Positions 16,942 to 26,879 are shown, counted from the first letter of the stretch. The stretch is 64,000 nucleotides of DNA from Planctomycetota bacterium (GCA_963204915.1 CAUJHS010000005.1:93933-157932), one strand, 5' to 3'. The notes: generated from the sequence alone by a model not told the origin. Translations and numbers: made by a program.

Positions 16942-17811
16942 ATGTCCGCCCACCCTCCGGTTGTTCACACGGTTGACGCCATTCGCACGCTCGTCATGCA
17001 AGCCCGCGCTGCGGGGCGCCGCGTGGGAGTTGTGCCTACCATGGGCGCGCTGCACGCGGGGCATGTCAGCCTCGTCGAAGCGTCGAACCGCGAGTGCGAT
17101 GTGACGGTCGTCACCATCTTTGTGAATCCCACGCAGTTCGGCCCCAAAGAGGATTTTGCCAAGTATCCGCGCACCTTGGAAGCCGACCTCGAGAGGCTCG
17201 CCGGGCATCGGGTCGACGCCGTGTTTGCACCGTTGAACGAGGAGATGTACCCGGCGGGCTTTTCCACCTACGTGGAGCCGCCGCAAGCCGCGGCCTTGTG
17301 GGACGGCGTGTGCCGACCAGGACATTTCCGCGGTGTGGTTACGGTCGTCCTCAAGTTGTTTCAGGCGGTCCCGGCCGACGCCGCCTTCTTCGGGCACAAA
17401 GATTACCAACAGTCGGTGGTCATTCGCCGCATGGTGCAAGATTTGAACGTGCCGATTGAGATTCGCGTTATGCCCACGGTGCGCGAGCCGGATGGCCTGG
17501 CGATGAGTTCTCGCAATGTGTACCTCAGCCCCGAGGAGCGGCAGCGCGCTCTGGCGCTTTCGCGCAGTTTGCACCTGATCGAGCAATTGGCGGAGCAAGG
17601 CGAGCGTGACGCCGTCTCGCTACGTCAACGCATGGTCGCCACGTTGGAAGCCGGCGGCGTCGATCGGATCGACTACGCCACGATTGTCGATCCGGAAACA
17701 CTGGTCGAATTGAACGAGTTGACCGGCCCCGCGGTCGCGCTCATCGCGGCGCATGTTGGCGGCACGCGCTTGATCGACAACTGCCGGCTTGGACCGTCGA
17801 GCAGGAAGTAA
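16942..17811 (+). CDS. panC: pantothenate synthetase
   Basis: A 289-residue enzyme joining pantoate and beta-alanine with ATP, through a pantoyl-adenylate, in coenzyme A synthesis. It has the HIGH-type motif in [10 protein letters not shown] (H38/H41), the [18 protein letters not shown] segment, the GHKDYQQ segment and the KMSKS-like AMSSRN. Length and motif order are standard. It is divergent from aroK, from which it is separated by 86 bp that should contain both promoters. The gene is followed by a cyclophilin. Confidence 0.97.
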   Translation: MSAHPPVVHTVDAIRTLVMQARAAGRRVGVVPTMGALHAGHVSLVEASNRECDVTVVTIFVNPTQFGPKEDFAKYPRTLEADLERLAGHRVDAVFAPLNEEMYPAGFSTYVEPPQAAALWDGVCRPGHFRGVVTVVLKLFQAVPADAAFFGHKDYQQSVVIRRMVQDLNVPIEIRVMPTVREPDGLAMSSRNVYLSPEERQRALALSRSLHLIEQLAEQGERDAVSLRQRMVATLEAGGVDRIDYATIVDPETLVELNELTGPAVALIAAHVGGTRLIDNCRLGPSSRK

Positions 17812-17962
17812 TCAACGGCGCCGCGAACCGCGACTTCACTTCGAACTCTCGTTCGGGGAACTTGTCGTCCTGCGACCCTCCGGCCGGTTGTGGGATTGGT
17901 CGGTGGCACGGTACGATGAGCGCTGGATTGCCATGTATTCAGCCGAAGGAGAGGAAGACCCC

Positions 17963-18397
17963 ATGAAAGTCGCCACGATCAAGACCAAGAAGGGCGATAT
18001 CCGCATTCAGTTGCACGACGATAAAGCCCCGCGCACGGTCGAGAACTTCGAAAAGCTCACCAACCAGGGTTTTTACAACGGGCTGAAGTTTCACCGCGTG
18101 ATTAAAGACTTCATGATCCAAGGCGGTTGCCCGCAAGGCACCGGACGCGGCGGCCCCGGCTACACCTTCAAAGACGAGTTTCACCCCGACTTGAAGCACA
18201 GCGGCCCCGGCATTTTGTCGATGGCCAACGCCGGACCCAACACCAACGGCTCGCAGTTCTTCATCACGCATTCGGCCCAGCCGCATTTGGACGGCAAGCA
18301 TGCGGTGTTCGGCAAGGTGATCGGCGGGCAAGACGTGGTAAATAAAATCGCGCAGGGCGATGTGATGGAGGAAGTCACCATCACGGAGGAACCGTGA
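17963..18397 (+). CDS. cyclophilin-type peptidylprolyl isomerase
   Basis: A 144-residue PPIase catalysing cis/trans proline isomerisation. The segments [13 protein letters not shown], the [11 protein letters not shown] loop and [18 protein letters not shown] are the cyclophilin signatures (catalytic Arg in FHRV, Gln and Phe in SQFF). No signal peptide, so it is cytoplasmic. I take the ATG at 17963, with AAGGAGAGG just upstream; a longer frame from 17789 is not supported. Its TGA overlaps the GTG start of the next gene (GTGA), pointing to translational coupling with the esterase. Confidence 0.93.
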   Translation: MKVATIKTKKGDIRIQLHDDKAPRTVENFEKLTNQGFYNGLKFHRVIKDFMIQGGCPQGTGRGGPGYTFKDEFHPDLKHSGPGILSMANAGPNTNGSQFFITHSAQPHLDGKHAVFGKVIGGQDVVNKIAQGDVMEEVTITEEP

Positions 18398-19167
18398 GCG
18401 ACGATCTTGCGGCGCACGCCACATCGGCCGGAACGTGGACCGAAACACGCGTCGGCGGGCATCCTTGCGACGTGTACGAACCGCCGCAGCGCAATGAACA
18501 TGGCTATGTCGTGCTGTATTTGCACGGCGTGCATTTGCAGCGCTTGCGCGACTATCCGGCCTTTACGGAACACTTGGCGCGTCGCGGCTTACCGGCCGTG
18601 GCGCCGATGACGCAGCGGAGTTGGTGGACCGACAAGATCTGCCCCGAGTTCGACCCGCGCCTTACCGCCGAGCAGCACGTCATGAAAAACGTATTGCCGT
18701 GGATCGCCGAGCGCTGGAACGCCCAGCCTCCGCGCATCGGGCTGCTGGGCACAAGCATGGGCGGCCAAGGCGCCTTGCGGTTCGCGTACAAATATCCCAA
18801 CACGTTTCCCGTGGTTGCCGCGATCTCGCCAGCCATTGACTATTACTTGCGTGTGCGGGAAGGGGACGAAACGCTGGCGGCGATGTATCCCGACTCAGAA
18901 GCGGCCCGGCAAGACTCGGCCATTTTGCACATTCACCCGCTGAATTGGCCGCGGAATCAATTCTTTTGCTGTGACCCGACCGACTACCGCTGGTGGGACA
19001 GCGCCGACCGGCTGCGCATGAAGCTCGCTTCGCTGGGCATCCCCTTTGAGTGCGAGCTGGCCACGGAAGGCGGCGGCCACGGGTTCGCCTACTACACCAA
19101 GATGGCTGAACAGGCCGTTGACTTTCTCGTCCGGAGCCTGGACAAAGAACGCCGCCGCGTGGTGTAA
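18394..19167 (+). CDS. alpha/beta-hydrolase, esterase-like
   Basis: A 257-residue cytoplasmic hydrolase. The nucleophile elbow is GTSMGGQ (S121), with a likely Asp in [11 protein letters not shown] and His in EGGGHGF. The oxyanion segment LYLHGVHLQ follows the expected position. The start is GTG at 18394, overlapping the cyclophilin stop by 4 bp. It resembles prolyl-oligopeptidase/esterase-D-like domains. Substrate unknown; the cyclophilin link is a matter of shared transcript. Confidence 0.8.
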   Translation: MSDDLAAHATSAGTWTETRVGGHPCDVYEPPQRNEHGYVVLYLHGVHLQRLRDYPAFTEHLARRGLPAVAPMTQRSWWTDKICPEFDPRLTAEQHVMKNVLPWIAERWNAQPPRIGLLGTSMGGQGALRFAYKYPNTFPVVAAISPAIDYYLRVREGDETLAAMYPDSEAARQDSAILHIHPLNWPRNQFFCCDPTDYRWWDSADRLRMKLASLGIPFECELATEGGGHGFAYYTKMAEQAVDFLVRSLDKERRRVV

Positions 19168-19252
19168 GCCCTCCCCTTGGGGTTGTTCGTGAGTTTGGCG
19201 GCGCGCGGTTTCTTATTCTTCTTGGGATTGATCCATTCAACCTGGTTTCTCG

Positions 19253-20026
19253 ATGCAAGCGAACTCGTTCAAGCAGCGGCTGGCGAATGGCGAAGTGGTG
19301 CGCGTGTTCGCCGTGGGCCGGATCGTGCATCCTGTGGTGATCGACATGTTCGCCCTGGCCGGCGGCTATGACGGCTTTTGGATCGACGGCGAACATGTGG
19401 CGCTGTCCAGCGAACAAATGGTCTCTTACGCCGTGGCGGCGCGGGCCAACGGGTTCGATTGCTTTGTGCGTATACCGCCCACGGGGTATTGGCAAGTTAC
19501 GCAATGCCTGGAAACCGGCGCCGGCGGGGTGATGGCCGCACAAATTCACTCGGCGGAACATGCCGAACAATTTGTCCAGTGGGCCAAATTCGCACCGCGC
19601 GGCACGCGCGGCATTAACATGGGGGGGCGTGACGCAAACTACACGCATACGCCGCTGGCGCAGTTTGCGGTGGAAGCCAATCGGAATCACCTGACGGCGA
19701 TTCAAATTGAAACCCTCGGTGCGTTGAACGAAGTCGACGCCATCGCCGCGCTGGCCGATGTCGACATGCTGTTCGTCGGACCGGCCGACCTGTCGCTCGT
19801 ACTGGGCTGCGTGGGCGAGTTTCACCACGAGAAGTTATGGGAGGGAATCCATCGCGTCGCCGCGGCTTGCCGCAAACATGGCAAGGCGTGGGGCGCGGTC
19901 ACGCCCGACCCCAAGTTCTTCCAGCGCTGCCTGGAAGCAGGCTGCCAGATGCCCACCGTGGGGAACGAGATTTTTGCTCTCCGTCGTGGGATTGACGCGA
20001 TGAAAACCGCGTTTTGGGGTGGTTAA
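19253..20026 (+). CDS. HpcH/HpaI-type aldolase
   Basis: A 257-residue class II pyruvate aldolase-like TIM barrel. Residues about 40-47 hold DGFWIDGEH with the catalytic His, the metal ligand Glu lies in IQIETLGALNEVDAIAA and the Asp in LFVGPADLS. Family members cleave 4-hydroxy-2-oxo-heptanedioate or related 2-oxo acids to pyruvate and an aldehyde with a divalent metal. The true substrate is not shown by the sequence. The segment GCQMPTVGNEIFAL is the usual C-terminal end. It is 85 bp after the esterase. Confidence 0.88.
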   Translation: MQANSFKQRLANGEVVRVFAVGRIVHPVVIDMFALAGGYDGFWIDGEHVALSSEQMVSYAVAARANGFDCFVRIPPTGYWQVTQCLETGAGGVMAAQIHSAEHAEQFVQWAKFAPRGTRGINMGGRDANYTHTPLAQFAVEANRNHLTAIQIETLGALNEVDAIAALADVDMLFVGPADLSLVLGCVGEFHHEKLWEGIHRVAAACRKHGKAWGAVTPDPKFFQRCLEAGCQMPTVGNEIFALRRGIDAMKTAFWGG

Positions 20027-20050
20027 CGCGGAGAGCGTCCTGCCTTTTTT

Positions 20051-20073
20051 CCCGCCGTCTTGCGCGGGTTTTT
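20051..20073 (+). terminator. putative intrinsic terminator
   Basis: CCCGC (20051-20055) pairs with GCGGG (20064-20068) around an 8-base loop and is followed by five T residues. It is 25 bp after the aldolase stop, which suits the end of the panC-aldolase run. Confidence 0.55.
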
Positions 20074-20310
20074 CAAGTCATGGGCGGCGGCAAGGGAAGG
20101 CCTTGAACGCAGTTGCGCGCTGTTCAAAGTATGGCCCGGAGATTGCACTTTCCCCCTCTGGCGTTGGTCCGGGAGCGTAGACTTTCCCTTGGCTCGAACG
20201 TAGACTACCACGATTACGTGAAACAAAATGGATTGGTCCCAGGCGAGCCGCTCAGGATGAGCAGGCAGGTATTTGGGGACGGCTCGCCGTAGCGAACACC
20301 ATAGAGAGTT

Positions 20311-22179
20311 ATGATCGACCGTGACCGTTTGGTTTCGGCTTACGAAAAAGCACGTTACGACTTGCTCGCAGAACGCACGCCGGAAGGGTATTGGGAAGGC
20401 GAGTTGTCGTCTTCCGCGTTAGCTACCGCGACCGCCGTGAGCGCGATGGCCCTGGTGGAACGGCATGATCCGACCGACGCCAAGGCGGGTTGCTTCGCCA
20501 ACGAAGTTCGCGAGGGAGTTCTCAGCGAAGCGATTCTCGCCGGCATTCACTGGCTGGCCGACCAGCAGAACGAAGACGGCGGCTGGGGCGACACCGACAA
20601 GAGCAGTTCAAACATCGCCACGACCATGCTGGCCGTGGCTGCGTTCCATCTCACGTGCGTGCCGGCCAATCACCCCAACTTGATGGAGCGGGCCAAGAAG
20701 TACATTGAACAGCATGGCGGCATCGACGGACTGAAGCGACGTTACGGCAAAGACAAAACCTTCGCCGTGCCCATTTTGACCAACTACGCCCTGGCCGACC
20801 TTGTGCCCTGGAGCAAAGTTGCGGCGCTTCCCTTCGAGGCGGCCGCCGTTCCGCAAAAGCTCTACGGCCGGCTGGGGTTGCCCGTCGTAAGTTACGCCAT
20901 TCCTGCGCTCGTGGCGATTGGGCAAGCTCGGTTCTTCCATCGCAAACCGCTTAACCCCGCGACGCGCTGGCTTCGGCAGTGGGCGGTCAAACCCACGCTC
21001 GACGTACTGCAGCGCATGCAACCGATGAGCGGCGGCTACCTGGAAGCGGTGCCGCTTACGAGTTTCGTCGTGATGAGCCTGGCGAGCACGGGCCGCGCCG
21101 GTCATCCCGTGACGCAAAAGGGATTGGAGTTTCTGGTTGACTCGGCCCGGAGCGACGGCAGTTGGCCGATCGATACCAACCTGGCCACGTGGAACACGAC
21201 GCTCGCCCTCAACGCGCTGGCGCAAGGGGGCGAGGAGGTGGCCGAGTTGTGCAATGTCGATTGGCTCTTGGCGTGTCAAAACAAGTCGGTGCACCCCTAC
21301 ACGGGCGCGGCGCCGGGCGGTTGGGGCTGGAGCGACTTAAGCGGCGCCGTGCCCGATGCGGACGATACGCCCGGAGCGCTGCTCGCCCTGCGCGCCATCA
21401 TCGACGGCGACTCCGCTTCGGACGAACAAAGAAAACGCGTGCGCCAGGCCGCAGCCGCGGGCGCCACGTGGCTGCTGGACCTCCAGAATCGTGATGGCGG
21501 CTGGCCCACGTTTTGCCGCGGTTGGACCGAACTCCCCTTTGACCGCAGCGGGGCCGACTTGACCGCGCATGCGTTGCGGGCCTTGATTGCCTGGAAGAAC
21601 GAGCTGCGCGACGGGCGGATTGAGCGAGCTCTCGAACGCGGTTTTACCTATCTCGAGTTACAGCAACGGGCTGACGGCGCCTGGATTCCGCTGTGGTTCG
21701 GCAACGAAAACCATCCGCGCGAAGAGAACCCGATTTACGGCACGGCCAAGGTGCTGCTGGCGTATCGCGACGCCGGTTACGGGTTGATCGCCCCGGTTCG
21801 ACGCGGTTTGACCTGGCTGCAACAAGCGCAAAACAGCGACGGCGGCTGGGGGGGCCAGGCGGTGGCGACGTCGAAGAAGACGGGGGCGACGATCCGGTCG
21901 AGCATTGAGGAAACCTCGCTTGCCCTGGAGGCGTTGTTGTCCTGGCCGGTTGATTCGTCGCGTGAGCCAACTATAAAGAAGGGTCTGGAGAAGCTACTCA
22001 CGGAGGTGGAGACCGAGGGACATCGTGAGCCGTCTCCCATTGGTTTGTACTTCGCCAAGTTGTGGTATTATGAAAAACTGTATCCGTTGATCTTTGCGGT
22101 CTCTGCATTGGGTCAGGCCCTGAAGGCCTTCCTGCCGCAACCCTCGCAGCAACCCGCCGCCCGCCTCCGTGACGTGTGA
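20311..22179 (+). CDS. shc: squalene-hopene cyclase
   Basis: A 622-residue terpene cyclase that turns squalene (or another linear isoprenoid) into hopene/hopanol in the membrane monolayer. Repeated QW motifs (QNEDGGWG, QNRDGGWP, QQRADGAW, QNSDGGWGG) hold the alpha6/alpha6 barrels together. The acid motif is DADDT at residues 349-353, equivalent to DxDDTA. Length agrees with the SHC family. It is followed after 25 bp by a polyprenyl synthase fusion, so the two form a hopanoid/isoprenoid unit. Confidence 0.95.
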   Translation: MIDRDRLVSAYEKARYDLLAERTPEGYWEGELSSSALATATAVSAMALVERHDPTDAKAGCFANEVREGVLSEAILAGIHWLADQQNEDGGWGDTDKSSSNIATTMLAVAAFHLTCVPANHPNLMERAKKYIEQHGGIDGLKRRYGKDKTFAVPILTNYALADLVPWSKVAALPFEAAAVPQKLYGRLGLPVVSYAIPALVAIGQARFFHRKPLNPATRWLRQWAVKPTLDVLQRMQPMSGGYLEAVPLTSFVVMSLASTGRAGHPVTQKGLEFLVDSARSDGSWPIDTNLATWNTTLALNALAQGGEEVAELCNVDWLLACQNKSVHPYTGAAPGGWGWSDLSGAVPDADDTPGALLALRAIIDGDSASDEQRKRVRQAAAAGATWLLDLQNRDGGWPTFCRGWTELPFDRSGADLTAHALRALIAWKNELRDGRIERALERGFTYLELQQRADGAWIPLWFGNENHPREENPIYGTAKVLLAYRDAGYGLIAPVRRGLTWLQQAQNSDGGWGGQAVATSKKTGATIRSSIEETSLALEALLSWPVDSSREPTIKKGLEKLLTEVETEGHREPSPIGLYFAKLWYYEKLYPLIFAVSALGQALKAFLPQPSQQPAARLRDV

Positions 22180-22204
22180 CCCTCGACGCTAGAAGGGACC
22201 GACC

Positions 22205-24040
22205 TTGGCTACCGCACCCGCGCCCCAACCTCTGGCTGACGCTGTGCCGCCGCGCCGCTCGCGCCGGCGAAAGACCGCCCACCTGAAGCTCGTTCCGGAA
22301 ACGAAATTGCTCCGCGAAGAGTTGCGGCGCCGGTGCGCCGAGACTGCCGCGCGCTTGGACAAGTCGCAACCGTTGTCGAAAGACGATATGGAGCGCGTCG
22401 CCCGCGGAATTTTGGAAAGCCAGAACCTGCCCGAAGGCCTGGTGGGCTGGACCATGGTGGTGTTGGCTTCGGAGTTCTGGCGCGACGCCGTCGCCGCAGT
22501 GCCTCCTTCGCGCCGTTTGTTCTTGCTGCCGCACTGTTTGAAACACGCGGAAGGCTGCCCCGCCGACTACGATCAGTTTGGGCTGGACTGTAAGCAATGC
22601 GGCGCCTGTAGCATTGCCGACTTTCGCGGCGTGGCCGAAGAAATGGGCTACAAGGTGCTGGTGGCCGAAGGTTCTCCGCTGGTGCTCAAGATCATCGTCA
22701 GCGGCTATGTGGACGCGATTGTCGGCGTGGCGTGCTTGAACGTACTGGAAAAAGCCATCGACAAAATTCTGTTGGCCGGTATTCCTTGCATGGCGGCGCC
22801 GCTGCTTTCGAGCGATTGCCGGAACACTTCGGTCGATGAAGACTGGGTCCACGAGATGATCCACGTCCAGGCGTCGAAACCTGTGCAGGCCACGCGCTCC
22901 TACGTGCACTTGATGCGCGCCGCGGCGAAGATGTTCGAGCCGGAGGAACTGGACCGACTGGCGCCTCGCTTGCGCGGCGGGCCGCGCTTGTCGGAGGTCA
23001 ACGGCAAGGGCGTGATGGGGCTCGACCCGATTGCCGGAACGGAAGCCGTCGCGTACGACTTTTTGGCCAAGGGAGGCAAACACTCGCGCCCCTTCATTAC
23101 GCTCGCCGTGTATGACGCCATGACGGGCGCCAAAGGCGCCGAAGGGGACGGCGCCGCGCATATCGCGCAACTTCCCGATGCGGTGAAACGCGCCGCCATG
23201 TCGATCGAGACGTTCCACAAAGCGTCGTTGGTGCACGATGACATTGAAGACGACGACGCCTATCGGTATGGCGATCCCACCCTGCACCGCAAGTATGGAA
23301 CCGCTACGGCGATCAACGTGGGCGATTACCTGATTGGCCTGGGGTATCGTCTGGTGAGCCGTGAGGCGAAAAGTCTTGGGCCCGACGTCGCCTGCGACAT
23401 TCTCGACTACCTGGCCGACGCCCATATGCGTCTAAGTGAAGGCCAAGGCGCCGAACTGCTGTGGCGCGATGCGCACGACAAACGGCTCTCGCCGCTCGAT
23501 GCGCTCAAGATTTACGCCCTCAAAACTTCGCCCGCGTTTGAAGCGGCGGTCTTCTCGGGTCTGCGCATGGCCGGCCCCGTGCAGCATTACCTGGAGCCAA
23601 TCAAGCAGTTCTCCCGGAATCTGGGCGTAGCGTTCCAAATTTTGAACGATTTGAAAGACTGGCAAGGCGACGGCGACAATAAGCTGGCCGCGGGAGGCGA
23701 CGCCCTGGGCGGACGCCCCACCGTGCTGTTGGCCCTGGCGCTGCAAAGTTTGCCGGCGGAGAAACAGCAAGAGTTGCTCGGACTGCTTACCGACGACGGC
23801 CGTTCGCCGCAAGCGCGCGTAGCGCGGGTCCGGCAATTGTACGACGAGGCGGGCGTGTTCGACCATGCGCATCGTCTGGTGGACAAGCACCAGGATCGCG
23901 CCGAGCAAATTGCCGACGAAATTCAACCCGAAGAACTTCGCCGGTTGTTTTATTACTTGATCGACACCGTGTTGGAGCGTCCGGCGGAAGACAGCGCCGC
24001 GCCGTCTTCGCCGCTGTTGCCGATCATCAAACCCCGATAA
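22205..24040 (+). CDS. DUF116 / polyprenyl diphosphate synthase fusion
   Basis: A 611-residue two-part protein. Residues about 85-225 match the DUF116 type: a cysteine cluster C111, C118, C129, C132 and C135 (GLDCKQCGACSIADF) that could bind a metal or an iron-sulfur centre. Residues about 270-600 are a trans-isoprenyl diphosphate synthase: GGKHSRP, first Asp-rich motif DDIEDDD (345-351), second motif DLKDWQGD (482-489). It would extend allylic diphosphates with isopentenyl diphosphate; chain length cannot be read safely. The start is a TTG at 22205 with AAGGGA at 7 bases. Position right after shc suggests substrate supply or regulation for cyclised isoprenoids. Confidence 0.88.
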   Translation: MATAPAPQPLADAVPPRRSRRRKTAHLKLVPETKLLREELRRRCAETAARLDKSQPLSKDDMERVARGILESQNLPEGLVGWTMVVLASEFWRDAVAAVPPSRRLFLLPHCLKHAEGCPADYDQFGLDCKQCGACSIADFRGVAEEMGYKVLVAEGSPLVLKIIVSGYVDAIVGVACLNVLEKAIDKILLAGIPCMAAPLLSSDCRNTSVDEDWVHEMIHVQASKPVQATRSYVHLMRAAAKMFEPEELDRLAPRLRGGPRLSEVNGKGVMGLDPIAGTEAVAYDFLAKGGKHSRPFITLAVYDAMTGAKGAEGDGAAHIAQLPDAVKRAAMSIETFHKASLVHDDIEDDDAYRYGDPTLHRKYGTATAINVGDYLIGLGYRLVSREAKSLGPDVACDILDYLADAHMRLSEGQGAELLWRDAHDKRLSPLDALKIYALKTSPAFEAAVFSGLRMAGPVQHYLEPIKQFSRNLGVAFQILNDLKDWQGDGDNKLAAGGDALGGRPTVLLALALQSLPAEKQQELLGLLTDDGRSPQARVARVRQLYDEAGVFDHAHRLVDKHQDRAEQIADEIQPEELRRLFYYLIDTVLERPAEDSAAPSSPLLPIIKPR

Positions 24041-24263
24041 CCGTCGAGAAGGACGACAAGCGGCTGGAAGACCAGACCGGGCGTAGCAGCCTGCGCTTGC
24101 CTGCCGCTCCTCGCCAGGCGTGGAATGACGCGTGCGAATGCGGGAGCAAGTCGCTTGCATGCGAGCGGGCTGTCCGCACGAGCACAACGCATGGGACAGT
24201 TGGGCCCTTGGCTTATGCCCGCCTTCCTCGTTGCATGTCCCTTCTTGCCGCCCTGCCTTTGCC

Positions 24264-24809
24264 ATGAATCCTCAACTCGGCCCGATGCCCGACCTGGCGA
24301 CGCTCATCTCGCTGTTTTACGACGATCCGCAGCGACTTGGCCGGTTCGAAGAAATGACCTCGCGCGGGGTTCCCGAGCCGTACGCGGCGCTGCTCGATCA
24401 TCACGAGCATATGACCGTGACGGTCGAGTCGTTTCATCGCTCGCGGGTCGATGTGAAAGTGTTGGAGACGCACATCACGCCCCGGCATTACTCGCGCAAG
24501 ATTTTGCTCACCCGACAGTCGGACAACGCCGTGGTTCAATTTGGCATCGTGCGGCTCGATATGAACTGCTTGGAGGAGCCCGTGCGCCGGGAAATCCAAA
24601 GCCAACGGCTTCCGCTGGGGCGCGTGCTGATTGAGCATAACGTGCTGCGTGAAGTTGAACTGGTTGGCCTGTGGCGCGTCGCGTGCGGGCCCGATCTGGA
24701 AGAATACTTTGCTCTGGACCAGCCGCGCATTACCTACGGCCGCACCGCGTTGATTCACTGCAATGGCGAACCGGCCGTTGAGTTGCTGGAAATCGTCTCG
24801 CCGGTGTAA
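24264..24809 (+). CDS. chorismate-lyase-like (UbiC/UTRA fold) protein
   Basis: A 181-residue protein from the ATG at 24264. The C-terminal 120 residues have the order of the chorismate-lyase superfamily: SRKILLTRQSDNAVVQFGIV, then REIQSQRLPLGRVLIEHN and an end ELLEIVSPV with an acidic residue where UbiC has its catalytic Glu. The family removes pyruvate from chorismate to give 4-hydroxybenzoate, or serves as a ligand-binding domain. The key Arg cannot be verified without alignment. Gene position among isoprenoid genes would fit making a quinone or aryl-lipid head group, but this is inference. Confidence 0.55.
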   Translation: MNPQLGPMPDLATLISLFYDDPQRLGRFEEMTSRGVPEPYAALLDHHEHMTVTVESFHRSRVDVKVLETHITPRHYSRKILLTRQSDNAVVQFGIVRLDMNCLEEPVRREIQSQRLPLGRVLIEHNVLREVELVGLWRVACGPDLEEYFALDQPRITYGRTALIHCNGEPAVELLEIVSPV

Positions 24810-25021
24810 CTGTGTCGGGAAACTCAGGCTTGGGCGCGTCGCAAACGGCGGTGATCGGCCGCGGAGCGCTAACGGACCGTGGCTTGCGCGCCGCAGCACC
24901 AGCGAGCGGCCGGTAACTCCAAGACGCCCTCGAACTGCAACTCTTGTGCATTGAACGCTGCGTTGGCGATCGAGCGGTTGTGACGGAATTTTTGCTGTAC
25001 AGAATTTTTTTAGTTCTTGGC

Positions 25022-25040
25022 GCAGAAATTCTGCTACAAT
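25022..25040 (+). promoter_or_regulatory. palindrome GCAGAAATTCTGC next to a TACAAT box
   Basis: A perfect 13-bp palindrome (25022-25034) abuts TACAAT (25035-25040), a good -10 box, about 100 bp before the flavoprotein gene. The -35 side is weak. The arrangement would suit an operator covering the spacer. A second palindrome, CTGTACAG, is at 24995-25002. Function is inferred. Confidence 0.4.
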
Positions 25041-25142
25041 CATCGCGTTAACGGCCATGCCGGTTGAGATCCCGCCGAACGCTCGCCGCTAGCTTTCACA
25101 CCACACCCACCTTCTGGATTTATCGCCGCCGAGGTTGCCTTG

Positions 25143-26420
25143 ATGAAGGACAACTACGATTGCATCGTCGTGGGCGGAGGCCCCGCCGGTTCAACGACGG
25201 CGGCGCTGCTCGCCGAGGCGGGATGTTCGACCTTGTTGGTCGAACGCGAGAAGACTCCGCGCTGCCGCGTCGGCGAATCGCTCATGCCGGAAACCTTTCG
25301 CGTGTTGCAGCAGCTGGGCGTGTGGGAGCAAGTTAAAAATTGCGGTTTCACCAAGAAGGCGAGCATCCATTTCCTTTCGGGCGATGGTCGGGACTCGCAG
25401 TCGTTCTTCTTTCAGGAGCATGACCCCAACGAGGGCGCCGTGACGTGGCAGGTCGAGCGCGCTCGGTTCGACCAGCTGCTGTTCGAGAACGCCGTCGCGA
25501 AAGGCGCGCATTGCCTGGATCAAACCTCCGCGACCGACGTACTGCTCAACGGCGACCGCGCTAGCGGCGTTGTGGTCCAAACGAAGGAAGGTCTGTCGAG
25601 CACGCTGGGTTGCCGCGTGCTGGTCGACGCCTCCGGACCGCACGGTTTATTGGCCCGGCGGCTCGAATTGTCCTTACCTGAGGTTCAGCCCCGGCAGGCC
25701 GCCATCTGGGGTTACTACCGTGGCGCACGGCGCGACGCAGGCGAACAAGGCGGCGGAGTTGTGATTCTCCAAACTTGCGCCAAAGACGCCTGGTTCTGGT
25801 TCATTCCGCTGTCGGACGATGTGACCAGTATCGGCGTGGTTGGCGACGCCGCCCGGTTGCTGCAAAAGCCCGGGCAGGCCGCGGAAGCGTTTGAAGATGA
25901 ACTCGTAAAGTGCCCGGCGCTGATCGAACGATTGATGAACGCCGAACTGGCCACGAATTTTCACGTCGCCCGCGGGTTCGCTTACGCCACGCGCCGCCGC
26001 GTCGGCGAAGGTTGGGTGCTGGTGGGCGATGCGTACGGGACGTTGGAGCCGGTCTTCTCGTCCGGCGTGTTCCTGGCCATGCACAGCGGCGCTCGCGCAG
26101 CGGAAGCGATTCTGACGGGACTGGCCAAGCACGATCTTTCCGCGAAACAACTTGGCGCCTGGACGACCGAGTTCGATCGAGGAGTCGACCGCCTGCGCCC
26201 CTTGCTCAAGGCGTTTCACACCGCCGAGTTCAGCTTTGGGGCGTTCACGCGGGCTTTTCCGCATCACAAAGGCGCGCTCACAAATCTGCTCATGGGCCGA
26301 TTGTTTGACGCCGACGCGGATCCCATGTTAGAGGATCTCGCGGCGCACCTCAAAACGCTGGAGGAGGCCCGGTCGGCCCCTCCCGCTCCGTTGCAGGATG
26401 CGCCCTTTAGCGCGACGTGA
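25143..26420 (+). CDS. FAD-dependent oxidoreductase, flavin-halogenase family
   Basis: A 425-residue flavoprotein. The FAD-binding Rossmann motif is VVGGGPAGS (residues 9-17). GESLMP (about 44-49) is the segment near the isoalloxazine ring, K71/K72 in GFTKKASIHF aligns with the catalytic lysine region of flavin-dependent halogenases, and WFWFIP (217-222) is their WxWxIP signature. The FAD-ribose motif VLVGDAYG and EPVFSSGVFLAM follow. Related members include halogenases of phenol/pyrrole compounds and geranylgeranyl reductases; the motif set favours the former, but several non-halogenating oxidoreductases share it. I take the ATG at 25143. It lies after the chorismate-lyase-like gene. Confidence 0.82.
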   Translation: MKDNYDCIVVGGGPAGSTTAALLAEAGCSTLLVEREKTPRCRVGESLMPETFRVLQQLGVWEQVKNCGFTKKASIHFLSGDGRDSQSFFFQEHDPNEGAVTWQVERARFDQLLFENAVAKGAHCLDQTSATDVLLNGDRASGVVVQTKEGLSSTLGCRVLVDASGPHGLLARRLELSLPEVQPRQAAIWGYYRGARRDAGEQGGGVVILQTCAKDAWFWFIPLSDDVTSIGVVGDAARLLQKPGQAAEAFEDELVKCPALIERLMNAELATNFHVARGFAYATRRRVGEGWVLVGDAYGTLEPVFSSGVFLAMHSGARAAEAILTGLAKHDLSAKQLGAWTTEFDRGVDRLRPLLKAFHTAEFSFGAFTRAFPHHKGALTNLLMGRLFDADADPMLEDLAAHLKTLEEARSAPPAPLQDAPFSAT

Positions 26421-26539
26421 CCCGTGGTGCGATGCGCTCGCGCCTTGACAGGCGCTCGGCGCGGCCAGATGCTGAATAACCGCCGTTCCCGGCACGCTTT
26501 GCCGCCAGGCGCGCGGCGCCATTCTTTGAGGTAATCGAA

Positions 26540-26833
26540 ATGTCGAACGTACCGTCCCCGACACCGGTCGAAGCCGAGTTGAAGCTGGTCGAATTGTGCG
26601 AAAGTCTGGTCATGCAGGGCGACTTTCTTGCGAAGAACGACCTCGTGGCGCTCATGGATTGGTTTCGCACTTACGGCAGCTCCAACATTCCCGCCCTCGC
26701 CAACCTGGGCGTGGTCTTGCGGCGCATCGTGGCCGACCGTGAGGCGACGGTCGAGGAGCAAGCCGAGTTGATGAACGCAATCGAAGGCGTGGTTACGCCC
26801 GAAGTTCGAATGGCCCTGCAAGCCAAGCAGTAA
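26540..26833 (+). CDS. small soluble protein, hypothetical
   Basis: A 97-residue protein, all-helical by composition, with the core [19 protein letters not shown] and a later segment [15 protein letters not shown]. It has no signal peptide or membrane helix. The start is ATG preceded by a TTTGAGGTAAT stretch with a GAGG site. It lies 119 bp after the flavoprotein and 46 bp before a membrane protein, on the same strand, which suggests one transcript. Family not recognised. Confidence 0.6.
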   Translation: MSNVPSPTPVEAELKLVELCESLVMQGDFLAKNDLVALMDWFRTYGSSNIPALANLGVVLRRIVADREATVEEQAELMNAIEGVVTPEVRMALQAKQ

Positions 26834-26879
26834 ATTGCGTGTGTCGCGCAGCTTCTTTGCACCTTGTTCAGGAACGATC

